64,000 bases of DNA. Origin: Acidobacteriota bacterium (lineage in GTDB: Bacteria; Acidobacteriota; Blastocatellia; Chloracidobacteriales; Chloracidobacteriaceae). A model generated the notes under the pieces. The model was not told where the DNA came from, did no database searches, and saw only the letters and a list, made by a program, of their open reading frames with translations. This document shows, piece by piece, positions 1-10,400 of the stretch (its first letter is position 1; the number at the start of each line of letters is the position of its first letter). The stretch is taken from the NCBI GenBank assembly GCA_016208495.1, contig JACQXX010000085.1, positions 48,142 to 112,141 of the forward strand, read 5' to 3'. The translations under genes were made by a program, and so were the position numbers.

Positions 1-138
1 GCAAAGAGCGTGAAGAAAATCACCGCAAATTTGTCCGTTTTTCCGAAGACTGACCAGATAAGCGGTAACGAGATCATCAACTTCAGCAAGGTCATCTGAA
101 GGTGATGGGAAACCAAAGGTGACTCGGGCAAGATACAT
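1..138 (-). CDS. Hypothetical protein, N-terminal part only (cut by window edge)
   Basis: Only the first 46 codons are inside the window and the gene runs off the left edge. The start is well supported: ATG at 138 is preceded by GGAGG about 6 nt upstream. The visible peptide begins MYLARVTFGFPSPSDDLAE and continues without a signal peptide or membrane segment. I do not recognise the family. It follows, 49 bp downstream on the same strand, a ribbon-helix-helix antitoxin-like frame, so it may be the second gene of that unit, but nothing in the visible part looks like a known toxin. Confidence 0.6.
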   Translation of the reverse strand, partial: MYLARVTFGFPSPSDDLAEVDDLVTAYLVSLRKNGQICGDFLHALC

Positions 139-187
139 AAACTTTCCTCCAGAGAAAACAAGCCAATTGGGACCGTTGATAACTTCT

Positions 188-409
188 TTATGAAAAGTCT
201 GCAAGAGTTTGCTCAGCCTGTGGGTCAGGTTTTCGGCACTCAGCATCAAAATGGTGGTGTCGAATTTCTCGAAGTCTTGCCTGGAGTGCTTCCTGGAATG
301 CCTGACTTCGGCTGGAAAAAACTCGTTCCTGAACCAGCAAGTCAACCTGCTGAAGCAAGGTTTGGTCAATGGAAATGGTTATTTTTGAGGTGCTTATACA
401 AATTAGGGT
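188..409 (-). pseudogene. Ribbon-helix-helix (CopG/ParD-like) antitoxin reading frame lacking a start codon
   Basis: The frame encodes a peptide that reads KITISIDQTLLQQVDLLVQE near its start, then FSSRSQAFQEALQARL. This is the beta-strand followed by two helices typical of MetJ/Arc-type RHH antitoxins. It ends at TAA 188-190 after a charged tail of about 25 residues. Upstream of KITISID the frame has no ATG, GTG or TTG, and an in-frame stop (TGA) lies at 410-412 inside the heptad repeat GGGTTCA. The natural start therefore seems to have been replaced by the repeat array, unless a rare ATT or ATA start is used. Amino-acid composition and family pattern support a once-functional gene; whether it is still expressed cannot be told. 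Confidence 0.5.
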
Positions 410-430
410 TCAGGGTTCAGGGTTCAGGGG
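404..430. repeat. Heptad tandem repeat (GGGTTCA), about 3.5 copies
   Basis: Short array of the 7-bp unit GGGTTCA. The same unit forms a much longer array at 7192-7294 and occurs in degenerate form at 49214-49247. It covers the place where the start codon of the RHH antitoxin frame should be. Confidence 0.9.
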
Positions 431-537
431 GCGGGGAAATATAAATCGCTGAGAGCCTTTCGAACAAATCAGATTTTCCCTGAGCCCAATGTCTTCAGCC
501 CGAAGATCTTCAGCCCGAAGTCTTCATCTCCAGGCCC

Positions 538-570
538 AAAAAAAGGGAGACCGGATACTCCCGATCTCCC
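538..570 (-). terminator. Rho-independent terminator of the metalloprotease gene
   Basis: On the minus strand GGGAGATC pairs with GGTCTCCC (8 bp, one G.U) around a 10-nt loop, followed directly by a run of seven T. It sits 29 bp beyond the stop codon of the protease gene, in the right orientation. Confidence 0.75.
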
Positions 571-598
571 CCGTTTTATTTTGCTTCAAGCAAAGACC

Positions 599-3500
599 TT
601 AGCGGATCTTGCTCGGAGCGCGGAACTGGCCGAGGCCGCTGCCCAGACCGTTTGGCGTTCCAACCAGCGTCCAGGTCGTGCTGCTCAAGAGCCGGCCTTG
701 GATCCGGTTGTTGGTTGTGTCGCTGACCACCAGGAATTCACCGCCGGTCAGTGACCCAGCCGTAAACACGCTGATAGTGACGCCTTCCGGTGCGCGGACC
801 AGACCCAGCGTTGTGCCGTTTCCGGCCAGCAACGTTGCTGTTCCCGATGTCCCTCCGGCAAACCGGATGACCCGGTTGTTGCCGGTATCGGCCACATACA
901 GGTTATTGGCTGAATCAACCGCCAGTCCCTGTGGTGCCCGGACACCTGTCAACCCTGAACTCAAACCAGCCAGGACGGTGCCCGTGTTGGCATTGGTTCT
1001 GGTATTGGCATTTGTGACTTTCAGGATGCGGTTGTTGAGTGTGTCGGCAATAAACAGGTTGAAGTTGCTGTCAACTGCCAGTCCGTTCGGGGTTCGCACC
1101 CGACCAGAGGTCGTTCCACTGGCTGCCAGCAGCACACCTGTTCCTGGGGTACCACCGTTGAAGCGCAGCACCCGGTTGTTGCCGCCGTCCGCCACATACA
1201 GGTTGCCGGCTGAATCCAGTGCCAGACCCCGTGGTCCGCTCACCTGACTCAATCCAGTCCCGCTGGTGGCAAAGTTGGCCCAGGTCGCACCGCTGTTGGT
1301 TGACCACTGAATGCGGTTGTTGCCCGTGTCGGCCACGTAAATCCGCACACCGTCAAGGCTTGCGGTCACCGCTTCGGGGGTCTTGAACTGGCCGTTCCCC
1401 GTGCCGGTCGTGCCCGTTCCCACCACCGTCCAGGTCGTTCCATTGAACTTCTGAACCCGGTTGTTGGTCGTGTCGGCCACATACAGGGTGGCTGAACCAC
1501 TGCCGCAGCTTGCCGCCACGTCAATCACCACCTGATCAGAACTGGCCGTGCACGGTGCATTGGTAATCGTCCACTGCAGCGTGTAGAGACCCGCTCCACC
1601 CGCTGGAGTAAAGGTCGCATTAAACGCATTCACATTGCTGAACTGCGCGGTCGAGGTTGATGGTCCGGACGCCACTGACCACGTTCCCGCGCCGACGCCT
1701 GGGTTGTTGGCCGCCAGCGTCACATTGCCGCTGACACAGGTTGACTGGTCAGCGCCGGCATTGGCCGTGCTTGGAGATGCCGTGTAGGTCAACACCACCG
1801 TGTCGTTGGTGGCTGGACATGGCGCCTGGGTGATCGTCCACCGCAGGGTATAAGTTCCCGCCAGGGTTGGCGTGAAGGTCGAGGTCGCTGATGCTGTGTT
1901 GCTAAATTGCGCCGTTGACGTGTTTGGTCCGGTGACCACCGTCCAGGCACCCGTTCCCGGTGATGGATTGTTGGCCGCCAGCGTGGCGGTCGTCGGGAAG
2001 CATAACGTCTGATCGCCACCCGCATTTGCCGTCGGAGGTCCGGCATTGACCGTGATGACCACCGTGTCGGTTGATGTTCCGGCGCACGGTGCATTGCTCA
2101 CCGTCCACTGCAGGGTGTAGACCCCGGTGGTGGTCGGCGTAAAGGTCGCATTCGCTGCTGTCGTGCTGCTGAATTGCGAGGTTGACGTGTTTGGTCCCGT
2201 CACGATTGACCAGACGCCAGTCCCCGTGGTTTGTGAGGCTGCCAGCGTCGTGCCACCGGTACAGATCGTTTGATCCGGTCCGGCATTGGCCCCGGCTGGA
2301 GGCTGGTTCACCGTTACCACGGCACTGCCGACATTGGTAATTGAGCAGGTGTTTGAATCGGTTCCCGACACCGTGTAGGTCGTCGTCGAAGTTGGTGACA
2401 CCGGGAAGGTAAACGTTGGGCCAGCACCATTTTGCGTGCCGCCGCCGTTGCTCAGTGTCACGTTGTACGGACCGGTGCCGCCGCTCACGGTGACTGAAAC
2501 GTTGGTGCTGTTGCCGGAGCAGATGGTGGCCGTTCCGCTCACGTTTCCGTTGATCGTCGGGCAGCTTGAGCACGATGAGCAGGATGGCGTGGCAATCGAA
2601 ACCGTATCCACCCGCCAGTTCGGGTTGGTATTGGCGGTTGACGTATCCCAGCCACCACGCCACCGAATCTGGATGGATTGGCCATTCAAACTGGTGGGCA
2701 GATTCACTGACGTTGTGACATAACTGGCCTGGCTTCCGGTCCAGGCTTGACGACCTGAAAGTGGGAATGACCCGGTGTTGAGGGTGCTGCTATAGCCATT
2801 GGCCGTAAAGGTTGCGCCCAGCGTGAGGGCATCGGTCCAGGTGGAACCACCGTTAGTACTGATTTCAAGCACTCCGCCATCCCACGAAGTTTCAAAATTC
2901 CACGCATGGCGGAAACTTAAAACCGCGCTGACGCTTCCAGCCGGCAAAGCGATTGACGGTGACCTCAGTGCATTTGAAGCGGCTGAGGTAATGCCGTTGG
3001 TGAATGCGGTATTGGCTGCTGTGTCTGGATTGGTTGATGTGGTGGCCCAGTTTCCAACCGATCCGGTGAGGACTGACGTGGTCCAGCCAGAGGGCAGAGT
3101 TGGTGCTGTCACGCCGTCAAAGTTCTGGGTGAAAATGTTGGTTACCGCACCGCCGCCCAACACAAAGGTAAAGGTGGCGTTGCCCAGATTGGTGACGCCA
3201 TCCTGCAACTGGAGCGTCGCCGTGACGGTTGCTCCGCAGGTGCCGTTGGCCGTGAACTGATATGACCGCGAGACGGCTGCTCCGCCTCCGGTGAGGGCGC
3301 CATAGGTTTGTGAGGTGGTAATCGGCGTAATCCCACCTGAATTCTGAAGTGTTGCAACCATGTTTGAAGTACTGGTAGTTCCAGTGTTCTGGAGACCCAA
3401 ACTCACCGTTACCGTTTCACCCGGATCAATGGCTGAAGTCGCCGGGCTGCCACAGTTTCCAGCCGTAATCGTCGAGCCTGCCGGAACAATCGTGATCACC

Positions 3501-6265
3501 GGTCCGGAAACGGTCAGGGTAAACGATCTCACAACGGCGGCTCCACAAATATCCTGAACTGTCACAAACACGGTGTAGGTCCCATTCGTGGTTCCACCCG
3601 TGGTGTTGACGGTGACAACACCAGCGCTATCCACCGAGAGGGTGCCACCTCCGGGAAGCGTGGTAGGTGATACCGTAACGGTTGAAATCGCGTTGTTTCC
3701 ATCTGCTGGTGGAGCCGATGGCGTTACGGTACGACTGCTGCCGGGTAACGTTGACGGCGGATTCGTGTAGTTCCCCAACGTCGGCGTCAAATTGGGTTGC
3801 ACAACAATATTAATGGTTCCGGTCCTGGTGGCGCCCGCGCTATCGGTCACCGTCACTGTAATCGGATAGGTTTTCGAGGTGTTGGTCGTGACCAGCGAGC
3901 ATTCCGAAGCGGCGGTCACTGACAGCGTGCCATTATTGTTAGCTGCGGTTGCCGTCAGTTCAAACGGCAAGTTTAAAAGCGCCACAGCCAGGGTTCCAGC
4001 CCCATCTTGTCCGTCGGCTACTGTGCCAACGTTGGTCGTAACGGATGGGCTGCCACGCAGAATAGTGACGCTGCCTGTGATGTTCACCGTTGGGGCCGTG
4101 TTGGTCCCGGTGATGGTGAAATTGGTGTTTGAAATGTCAAAAAAGACATTTCCGATGGCTTCGACTTTGATGCGCGCCTGGGTGGTGGCAAACGCATTGT
4201 CATTTGGAATCAAAACCGACTGGCTTCCATCATTGGGTGTGCTGGCGGTCAGCACCGTTGGGAAGGTGTAGCCGCCGTCAGTTGAAAGCAGAATCCGAAC
4301 GTTGGCCGTGTTGACACCATTGGCGGTTGTTCCGGCCACGTTCCAGGTCACATTGAGCGCGGAATTGATGGCGACTGATGTGGCCGTATTTGGCGCCGTG
4401 ACGGCAAATGGGCCGGCTGAAGTCGTTGAAGTGACTGTCATTTGACCCCGGTTGGAGCCTCCGCCGTTGAGTCGGTTGTCGCGGACCGTCACCCGGAAGG
4501 TCATTGTCCGGTTCGTTGTCGGCAGAAATTCACCTGAAGCAAACGTTCCGCTAATCCCCGGCAGGCTGATCGTGGCTGGTGGGACATTGGCATTATTCAA
4601 AATGTACTGAAGTGCCGGGAACGTTCGCGATGGGCTGGTCACCGGATCATAGGATCGGAAAATCGGCGATGAGCCGTTATCACGTGGGCTGACGGTTGGG
4701 TTTTGGGTTGGGCCGAGATCGAACTCTTCCCAGCAGTACGTCAGCACATCGCCGGCATTTGGATCACTGGCTGATGCTGTCAAGGTAAATGGCGTCTGGT
4801 TTGGAATGGTGAAATTGCTGAGTGCCGCAATCGTGGGCGGGGTATTCCCGGTGGCGGTACTGGCGCCACAGTTTCCGGCACCAGTTGAGGTATATGTATC
4901 AATTTCCTGATAACTGATCGCGTGGAAATAGTCGTCGCTGTTCGGCTGAATATCCGAAGCATCACAGATACCGGCATAGGCCATAATCGTGTTGCCGCTG
5001 CCGACTTCATAGGCGGTTGATCCGTTTCGGTTTCCACCAGCACAGTTCCCAGTGTTGCCATTAAACGGATGGTTTCCGCCAAACTGGTGACCCATTTCGT
5101 GAGCCACGTAGTCAATGTCATATGGATCACCAACCGGATTACCCGAACCCGTTTCACCTCGGGCTTTCTGTCCAGAACGGCACACAACCCCCAATCCGGC
5201 AAGTCCGCCGCCACCAGTGCTGAACACGTGGCCAATGTCATAATTGGCGGAACCGATGACTGAATCCAGATTTGACTGGTTTTCACTCAACAAAGCTGAG
5301 GCGTTGCTGTTGCTATAAGGGTCGGTTGAAGCGTTGGTGTAAATAATCCGATCCTGATTGTTAACCAGCACCAGGCGGATAGCGAGGTCGCGTTCATACA
5401 CCGCACTGACGCGGTTGACGGTCGTGATCACCGCACCAAGGCCACCAAGCAATGTGCCGCCGCCGGCTGCGGCAGTGTATTCACCCGTTGTTCCAACTGC
5501 CGTGCGATAGGTTCGCAAATTGGCACCAGTGGGAAGATTCGGCTGGAAGCTCCGGGTCGTGTGGGCTGATTCCGGATCTTCCTGAAGCGGATTTTCAAAC
5601 AGGCAGCGAAATGGTTCAGCGTCTTTGCGGAAGTTCCGCTTATAGTATGACGCGTAAATCTCAGTATTATTTTTCAAGTATGGATCAATGTAAGTTGTTC
5701 CATGGACTGACAGAATGATGGCGTGAAAGCCTTGTGGCACCGTATCGAAGCGAACCACCGCCGTTGGGTCGTCAATCCCTTGACCAGCATAGGTTTTCAA
5801 GTCCGGATATCTGGTAGCCAGCTCAGATTCCATAATCGGCGATTCAACAAAACGAAAGCGGGCGAATTTTCCATCCGGCATTGGAAGAGAAATAATCGCC
5901 GCACTGGAAACACCAGTTTCAACCGATTCAAGCGGGGCACGTTGCAAGATTTGCTCGAGTGCCGTGTGATCAAGGTTGATCGTTCGGAAGGCAATCGGGG
6001 CAACGTTTCGCTGAACGACGCCGGCAGGATACCGCGCCTGGATTTGGGACGGCTCGACATCTTCCCAAATGCCATCATCCGATTTGCGAATCTGGAGCAG
6101 TTCCGGTTGTGGCTGAAGTTTCGAACCAGTTTGAGTGGTTGAACTCGAAGACGAAGAATGAAAGGAAAACAGTCCACTGTTCGCACGGCTGTTGGAAAAC
6201 CAGAAAGCGGTTCCAATCACAGCCAGGGCAGTGATGAAAAGAAACGGTCGGGACAATCGGTACAT
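599..6265 (-). CDS. Giant secreted reprolysin-like zinc metalloprotease with PKD/Ig-like modules and NHL propeller
   Basis: 1888 residues. A hydrophobic N-terminal segment (about residues 7-25) is a signal sequence or anchor. A pro-region follows, then a metzincin domain with HEMGHQFGGNH at residues 389-399, the HExxHxxGxxH zinc site of reprolysin-like peptidases, and a downstream Met in the NTIMAYAGIC stretch consistent with the Met-turn. Next come Ig/cadherin-like segments and a jelly-roll-like region near residues 1110-1220 that ends in the Cys-rich stretch SCSSCSSCP. Three tandem modules of about 85 residues with the pattern ANAGxDQT..C..LAA...GxWxVxxGPxTSTxQFS follow. The last 270 residues are NHL repeats (LYVADTxNNRVxxF), a beta-propeller. 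It is exported, and probably degrades or binds extracellular protein or glycan. Architecture is read from the sequence; the substrate is unknown. A terminator follows at 538-570. It is preceded by 217 bp without a gene. Confidence 0.9.
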   Translation of the reverse strand: MYRLSRPFLFITALAVIGTAFWFSNSRANSGLFSFHSSSSSSTTQTGSKLQPQPELLQIRKSDDGIWEDVEPSQIQARYPAGVVQRNVAPIAFRTINLDHTALEQILQRAPLESVETGVSSAAIISLPMPDGKFARFRFVESPIMESELATRYPDLKTYAGQGIDDPTAVVRFDTVPQGFHAIILSVHGTTYIDPYLKNNTEIYASYYKRNFRKDAEPFRCLFENPLQEDPESAHTTRSFQPNLPTGANLRTYRTAVGTTGEYTAAAGGGTLLGGLGAVITTVNRVSAVYERDLAIRLVLVNNQDRIIYTNASTDPYSNSNASALLSENQSNLDSVIGSANYDIGHVFSTGGGGLAGLGVVCRSGQKARGETGSGNPVGDPYDIDYVAHEMGHQFGGNHPFNGNTGNCAGGNRNGSTAYEVGSGNTIMAYAGICDASDIQPNSDDYFHAISYQEIDTYTSTGAGNCGASTATGNTPPTIAALSNFTIPNQTPFTLTASASDPNAGDVLTYCWEEFDLGPTQNPTVSPRDNGSSPIFRSYDPVTSPSRTFPALQYILNNANVPPATISLPGISGTFASGEFLPTTNRTMTFRVTVRDNRLNGGGSNRGQMTVTSTTSAGPFAVTAPNTATSVAINSALNVTWNVAGTTANGVNTANVRILLSTDGGYTFPTVLTASTPNDGSQSVLIPNDNAFATTQARIKVEAIGNVFFDISNTNFTITGTNTAPTVNITGSVTILRGSPSVTTNVGTVADGQDGAGTLAVALLNLPFELTATAANNNGTLSVTAASECSLVTTNTSKTYPITVTVTDSAGATRTGTINIVVQPNLTPTLGNYTNPPSTLPGSSRTVTPSAPPADGNNAISTVTVSPTTLPGGGTLSVDSAGVVTVNTTGGTTNGTYTVFVTVQDICGAAVVRSFTLTVSGPVITIVPAGSTITAGNCGSPATSAIDPGETVTVSLGLQNTGTTSTSNMVATLQNSGGITPITTSQTYGALTGGGAAVSRSYQFTANGTCGATVTATLQLQDGVTNLGNATFTFVLGGGAVTNIFTQNFDGVTAPTLPSGWTTSVLTGSVGNWATTSTNPDTAANTAFTNGITSAASNALRSPSIALPAGSVSAVLSFRHAWNFETSWDGGVLEISTNGGSTWTDALTLGATFTANGYSSTLNTGSFPLSGRQAWTGSQASYVTTSVNLPTSLNGQSIQIRWRGGWDTSTANTNPNWRVDTVSIATPSCSSCSSCPTINGNVSGTATICSGNSTNVSVTVSGGTGPYNVTLSNGGGTQNGAGPTFTFPVSPTSTTTYTVSGTDSNTCSITNVGSAVVTVNQPPAGANAGPDQTICTGGTTLAASQTTGTGVWSIVTGPNTSTSQFSSTTAANATFTPTTTGVYTLQWTVSNAPCAGTSTDTVVITVNAGPPTANAGGDQTLCFPTTATLAANNPSPGTGAWTVVTGPNTSTAQFSNTASATSTFTPTLAGTYTLRWTITQAPCPATNDTVVLTYTASPSTANAGADQSTCVSGNVTLAANNPGVGAGTWSVASGPSTSTAQFSNVNAFNATFTPAGGAGLYTLQWTITNAPCTASSDQVVIDVAASCGSGSATLYVADTTNNRVQKFNGTTWTVVGTGTTGTGNGQFKTPEAVTASLDGVRIYVADTGNNRIQWSTNSGATWANFATSGTGLSQVSGPRGLALDSAGNLYVADGGNNRVLRFNGGTPGTGVLLAASGTTSGRVRTPNGLAVDSNFNLFIADTLNNRILKVTNANTRTNANTGTVLAGLSSGLTGVRAPQGLAVDSANNLYVADTGNNRVIRFAGGTSGTATLLAGNGTTLGLVRAPEGVTISVFTAGSLTGGEFLVVSDTTNNRIQGRLLSSTTWTLVGTPNGLGSGLGQFRAPSKIR

Positions 6266-6482
6266 AAACCCCCAGTGATTGTTGTTGTAAAAGACGAAAA
6301 AGAGCTGGATTTCTTCCGTTTACAGTGCAGTATCCAGGGTAAAGTACTCCAAAAACTGGAGATATAGCCTGGGAGAAATGATGTGTGACGGAGTCGGAAC
6401 TTGAGAGGAGTCAGCAGTGAATGATCTGGCCTGGTGCTGAACTAAGGCAGGTTAGACAACAACAAACGAGGCGGCGGGAGAG

Positions 6483-7181
6483 TTACTGACTCTGATTTTT
6501 AAGCAATTCAGTTGTGCCTTCAGTTACGCTCACTGGTTGGCCGACAGCTTGTCGGTTTGGTAGCCCAAGGTCATCAACTGCGTTGAGATTATCACCTGGC
6601 GGCAAGGCAGCTTGCCCCGCTGGGAGGTGTTCATGGGTTGAATAACGTTGCTGGTCAGTCATCTGAGATACAGGTTCAGATCCAAAAAACTGGTGAACCC
6701 GCAAGACCAGGCGATACCAGGTAAATATAAGAAAAAGAGTCGGAATGGCAATCAATGGGATGACTTCTATTCCCCAGAAAAAAGTTCCAATCAGCCCAAT
6801 GAGCGCAGCCAAAAATGTCATGGTGGCGCCGACGGTAAGCCCTCGTCTGCGGTGTGTCAACTGAGACAACAAAAGCAGTGTTCCGAGAGCCAGTGACAGA
6901 AGCGCCAGAATGAAAAAATAAGGATCAATCCCAAGATTGGGTGGAAATCTCAAGAACAATGTAACTTTGATTACTGCAACCAGCATCAGGACCGAGCCCA
7001 GGTTGATGTCGCGTTGCCGCAATTGATCTTCGCCGGGTGTCAGTTTTGGTTTTTCTTGAGGATCAGGGTTCAACAGTTGAAGAATTCCATTCACCTGAGT
7101 CCCGCAGTTTCGACAAAACTTTTGGGATTCAGACGCCTGTTGATGACCGCATCGGGGACAATAGAAAGAACCAGTTGTCAT
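6483..7181 (-). CDS. Zinc-ribbon membrane protein
   Basis: 232 residues. The N-terminus carries a zinc ribbon with two CxxC knuckles (CPRCG at 8-12, CRNCG at 23-27), followed by three or four hydrophobic helices between about residues 60 and 165, and a polar C-terminal tail. The tail ends in SVTEGTTELL plus a few residues; the same motif (SVTESTTELL) ends the unrelated-length zinc-ribbon protein at 61905-62801. Function is not known; such proteins are common in Acidobacteriota. The ATG is only 10 bp from the long GGGTTCA array (7192-7294), and no Shine-Dalgarno sequence is visible, so the repeat may influence expression. Confidence 0.75.
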   Translation of the reverse strand: MTTGSFYCPRCGHQQASESQKFCRNCGTQVNGILQLLNPDPQEKPKLTPGEDQLRQRDINLGSVLMLVAVIKVTLFLRFPPNLGIDPYFFILALLSLALGTLLLLSQLTHRRRGLTVGATMTFLAALIGLIGTFFWGIEVIPLIAIPTLFLIFTWYRLVLRVHQFFGSEPVSQMTDQQRYSTHEHLPAGQAALPPGDNLNAVDDLGLPNRQAVGQPVSVTEGTTELLKNQSQ

Positions 7182-7191
7182 GGTACTGCTT

Positions 7192-7294
7192 AGGGTTCAG
7201 GGTTCAGGGTTCAGGGTTCAGGGTTCAGGGTTCAGGGTTCAGGGTTCAGGGTTCAGGGTTCAGGGTTCAGGGTTCAGGGTTCAGGGTTCAGGGG
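7192..7294. repeat. Heptad tandem repeat (GGGTTCA), about 14.5 copies
   Basis: Almost perfect array of the 7-bp unit GGGTTCA. It occupies the immediate upstream region of the minus-strand zinc-ribbon gene, ending 10 bp before its ATG. No spacers are present, so it is not a CRISPR array. Confidence 0.97.
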
Positions 7295-7448
7295 AATACC
7301 GTTCGTGCAACCAGTTCACTCTGAATTCTGACAACCTGATGATTTGAATGATTTCGCAGGAAGATGAAAGAATAAAGAATCCAGCCTTAAAAAGGCGGAA
7401 ATAAAGCTGAAATTTTTTTACTTTCTCCAGTCATTCCTTGCAAAATGC

Positions 7449-10400
7449 TCAGGAGAACGTTTCCAGGTAAACCGCTCGGATGGCTTTTGTGTGCCGTTGA
7501 TAGTCTTCTTCAAAGGCTGCAGCGCCTCGATATTTGAGGATTCGCGCCAGCAACTCTGTCTGGGCTGGCAATCGGGACGTGTGACGCTCGACCAGCAGTC
7601 GCATGATGTGATCGAGGGTTCGCAAAAAGTTATACCCGTCACGCAAGATGCGACCAGCTTCGGGGCGAATTGCCTGGCGTGCGATCAGGCTATCAATCAA
7701 AGCGATAGTGCCGTATTCCGGAGGATCCGGAATTCCCTCGCGCATTTGTACATATCGAGTGATGAAGTAGACGTCCATCATTCCGCCAACACCAAATTTG
7801 AAATCGCGCTCAGGTGACCGGCCACCCCGCTCAGATTGCAACCGACTGCGGATTTCAGCCACCTCATGGCGCAAAATTTCTCCGCGTTGGCGGGCATAGT
7901 CAAAAATGACCTCGCGGGCTGCCTGTTGAAGCTCTGTTCCAAACTCCAAATTTCCAGCCACCGGTCGCATTTTCAAATAGGCCAGATGCTCCCAACTGGC
8001 GGCTCTTCCGCGAGCATAATTCAACAAACCGCTTTTGCTCACAGCCAGCGGGCCATTTCGGCCATCGGGACGCAATCGAAAATCAACCCGGTAGAGCATT
8101 CCGTCAGCGGTAAGTGCCGTCAGAAGGCTGGAGACAGTTTCCACCATTTTCACCACGGCCTGACAGTTGGTGAGACCTGGCGAAACTGGGGGTGCCATTT
8201 CGTCATACACCACAATCAAATCCAGATCTGAACCATAATCAATTCCCTGATGACCAAGCCGACCTAATCCAAGAATTGACCAGGTTGGCATAGGTGACAC
8301 AAACTCGCAGGAGCGGGCCACGTACTGGCAGGCAAACTGACAGGCGGCTTCAATCGCGGCTTCGGCCAGCGCAGTTTGGGCAAGGTTGATGACCCGGAGC
8401 GGCGCCCCTGAAATAACATCCGCACGCCCAATTTCAAGCAGTGCCACCGAATGTATCTGGCGCAAGGCTGTGTTGGCTTCGCTCAATGAACTGCACTCTC
8501 TCAGGGCGACCTCAAACTGGGCGGCAAGCGTTGCCCGCGAAAAACTGGACAGCACCGGTGGTTTTCCGAGCAACGGAAGCAACTTTGGATGACGCGTCAA
8601 ATGCTGGGCAAAAAACTCACCGGCTTCACAAAACGATGCTGCCTCAGCCAGGGCCGTGGTGGTGAGGACTTCAGTTTGATCGGGTAACAGATGCTTGCGC
8701 ATGTCAGTTTCCCACGGCTTGAACTCATCTTTATGATGAACCAGTCGCGTGGTAAATCCGGAGCGCGGCCCGACCTCAGCCAGTGACGATGCGGTGTTGA
8801 TTTTAGAGCGGATATCGCGCACATAGGCGGCCCACGACGCAACCATATTTCGCAACAAGGTGAGCACGCGAGTGGTATCACACGACCGGGCCGAAATACT
8901 TTCAAGCAGTGAAACCCACAGACTTTGTTCGGTTTGCGCAATCCCGGAATTCGGCATTGCAAACGTTTTGAGAATTGCCTGCCGCAGGGCTTCTTCGGGG
9001 GTTGCGGCTACGGTGCGACTGGCAGTTACCGGAGGGGTAGCGGATTCAGGCGAAATGTCGGCAAAAATGCGCTGATAAATAGCGGTGACATGATCGCGGT
9101 GACGGGCCAGGGCCAGCGCAAACATTCGTGAAGCATAGGGCCCCTGATAGCCCATTCGTCGGGCGAGCAATCCTAATTTTTCTTCATCAAGGGGGATGGT
9201 ATGGGTTTGGGCACCTTGCTCCATCTGGATGCGATGTTCGCATGTGCGCAAGAACGTATAGGCTTCGGCAAGCTGGGAACGTTCGGTTTCAGAAAGGTGG
9301 CCTTTTTCAGCCAGCCGTTGGAGCGCAATCAAGGTTTGGGGAGAGCGCAGCCAGGTATCTTTGCCGCCATGGCACACCATCAACGCCTGGGCAATGAATT
9401 CAATTTCGCGGATGCCACCTTTTCCAAGTTTGACATTATAGCCGCTGCTGCGCTCGGCCTGCTTGCGGTCAATTTTTTCCTTTGACAGGCGGACATCGCG
9501 CAAAGCGATTTCAAGCGGTTCCGCCAGATAAATCGTGTCCTGGATTGATTCCAGAAAATCCTGAGCAAGTTGGATTTCTCCGGCTGAACCGCGTGCCCGC
9601 AGCATGGCCAGCCGCTCCCAGTTTTGAGCCTCAGTTCGATAGTAGGTGGCTGCTTCAGCCGCCGGCACCACGAGCGCCCCATCGCGTCCGCGGGGGCGCA
9701 GTCGAACATCAATTCGGAAGGCAGCACCCTCCGGCGCCGTCAATGAACCCACCATCCGCAGCAGGTTTTCAGCCAGTCGGGTAAAAAATTCGCGGTTGCG
9801 TAGCGAGCCCTCGCTCCCACCTTCGGTTTCACCATGCCCTGAGTACAAAAACAACAAATCAATGTCTGATGAATAGTTCAATTCGTGGCTGCCGAGTTTC
9901 CCTAGCGACAGCACCGCAAAGGTGGCAGGTGAGCTTCGTCCGCGTTCGTCACGAACCATCGGGGCGCCATAACGGGAAACCAGCGTTGACCGACAGCGTT
10001 CAAGGGCATATCCCAGAATAACATCCGCCACATGTGAAAGCTCTTCCGTAACTTCTGAAAGCGAGCAGCGATTGAGGCAGTCACGCAAATAAATCCGGAC
10101 CCATTCACGCCGTTTGAACCTCGACAACAAAACCGAAGGTTCAAGCGTGGACTGCATCACGGCCATGCGCGCCAGTTCCTGCGACAGGTCATCACGTGAT
10201 TTGGCTTCGTTGAGATGGGGTTCGCGTTCAAGCCAGGAAAGAAATTCCGGGCGCTGGAGGAGTGTTTCGCCGAGCCAGGAGCTGTAGGAACTCAAGGTGA
10301 GGATCCAGGTTAACACTTCAGGGCGTTGCCAGAAGCGTTCGGCCAGCATCGGGTGTTCATCAACCAACCGCTCCGCAAACCTTCGGGCTGCCGCTTCATC

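Noticed and set aside
609..3260. Long open frames opposite the metalloprotease gene
   Set aside because: They are produced by the biased Thr/Val/Gly codon use of the repetitive protease; no family patterns or ribosome sites.
7192..7294. Possible CRISPR array
   Set aside because: The units are directly adjacent 7-mers with no spacers, and no cas gene is present.
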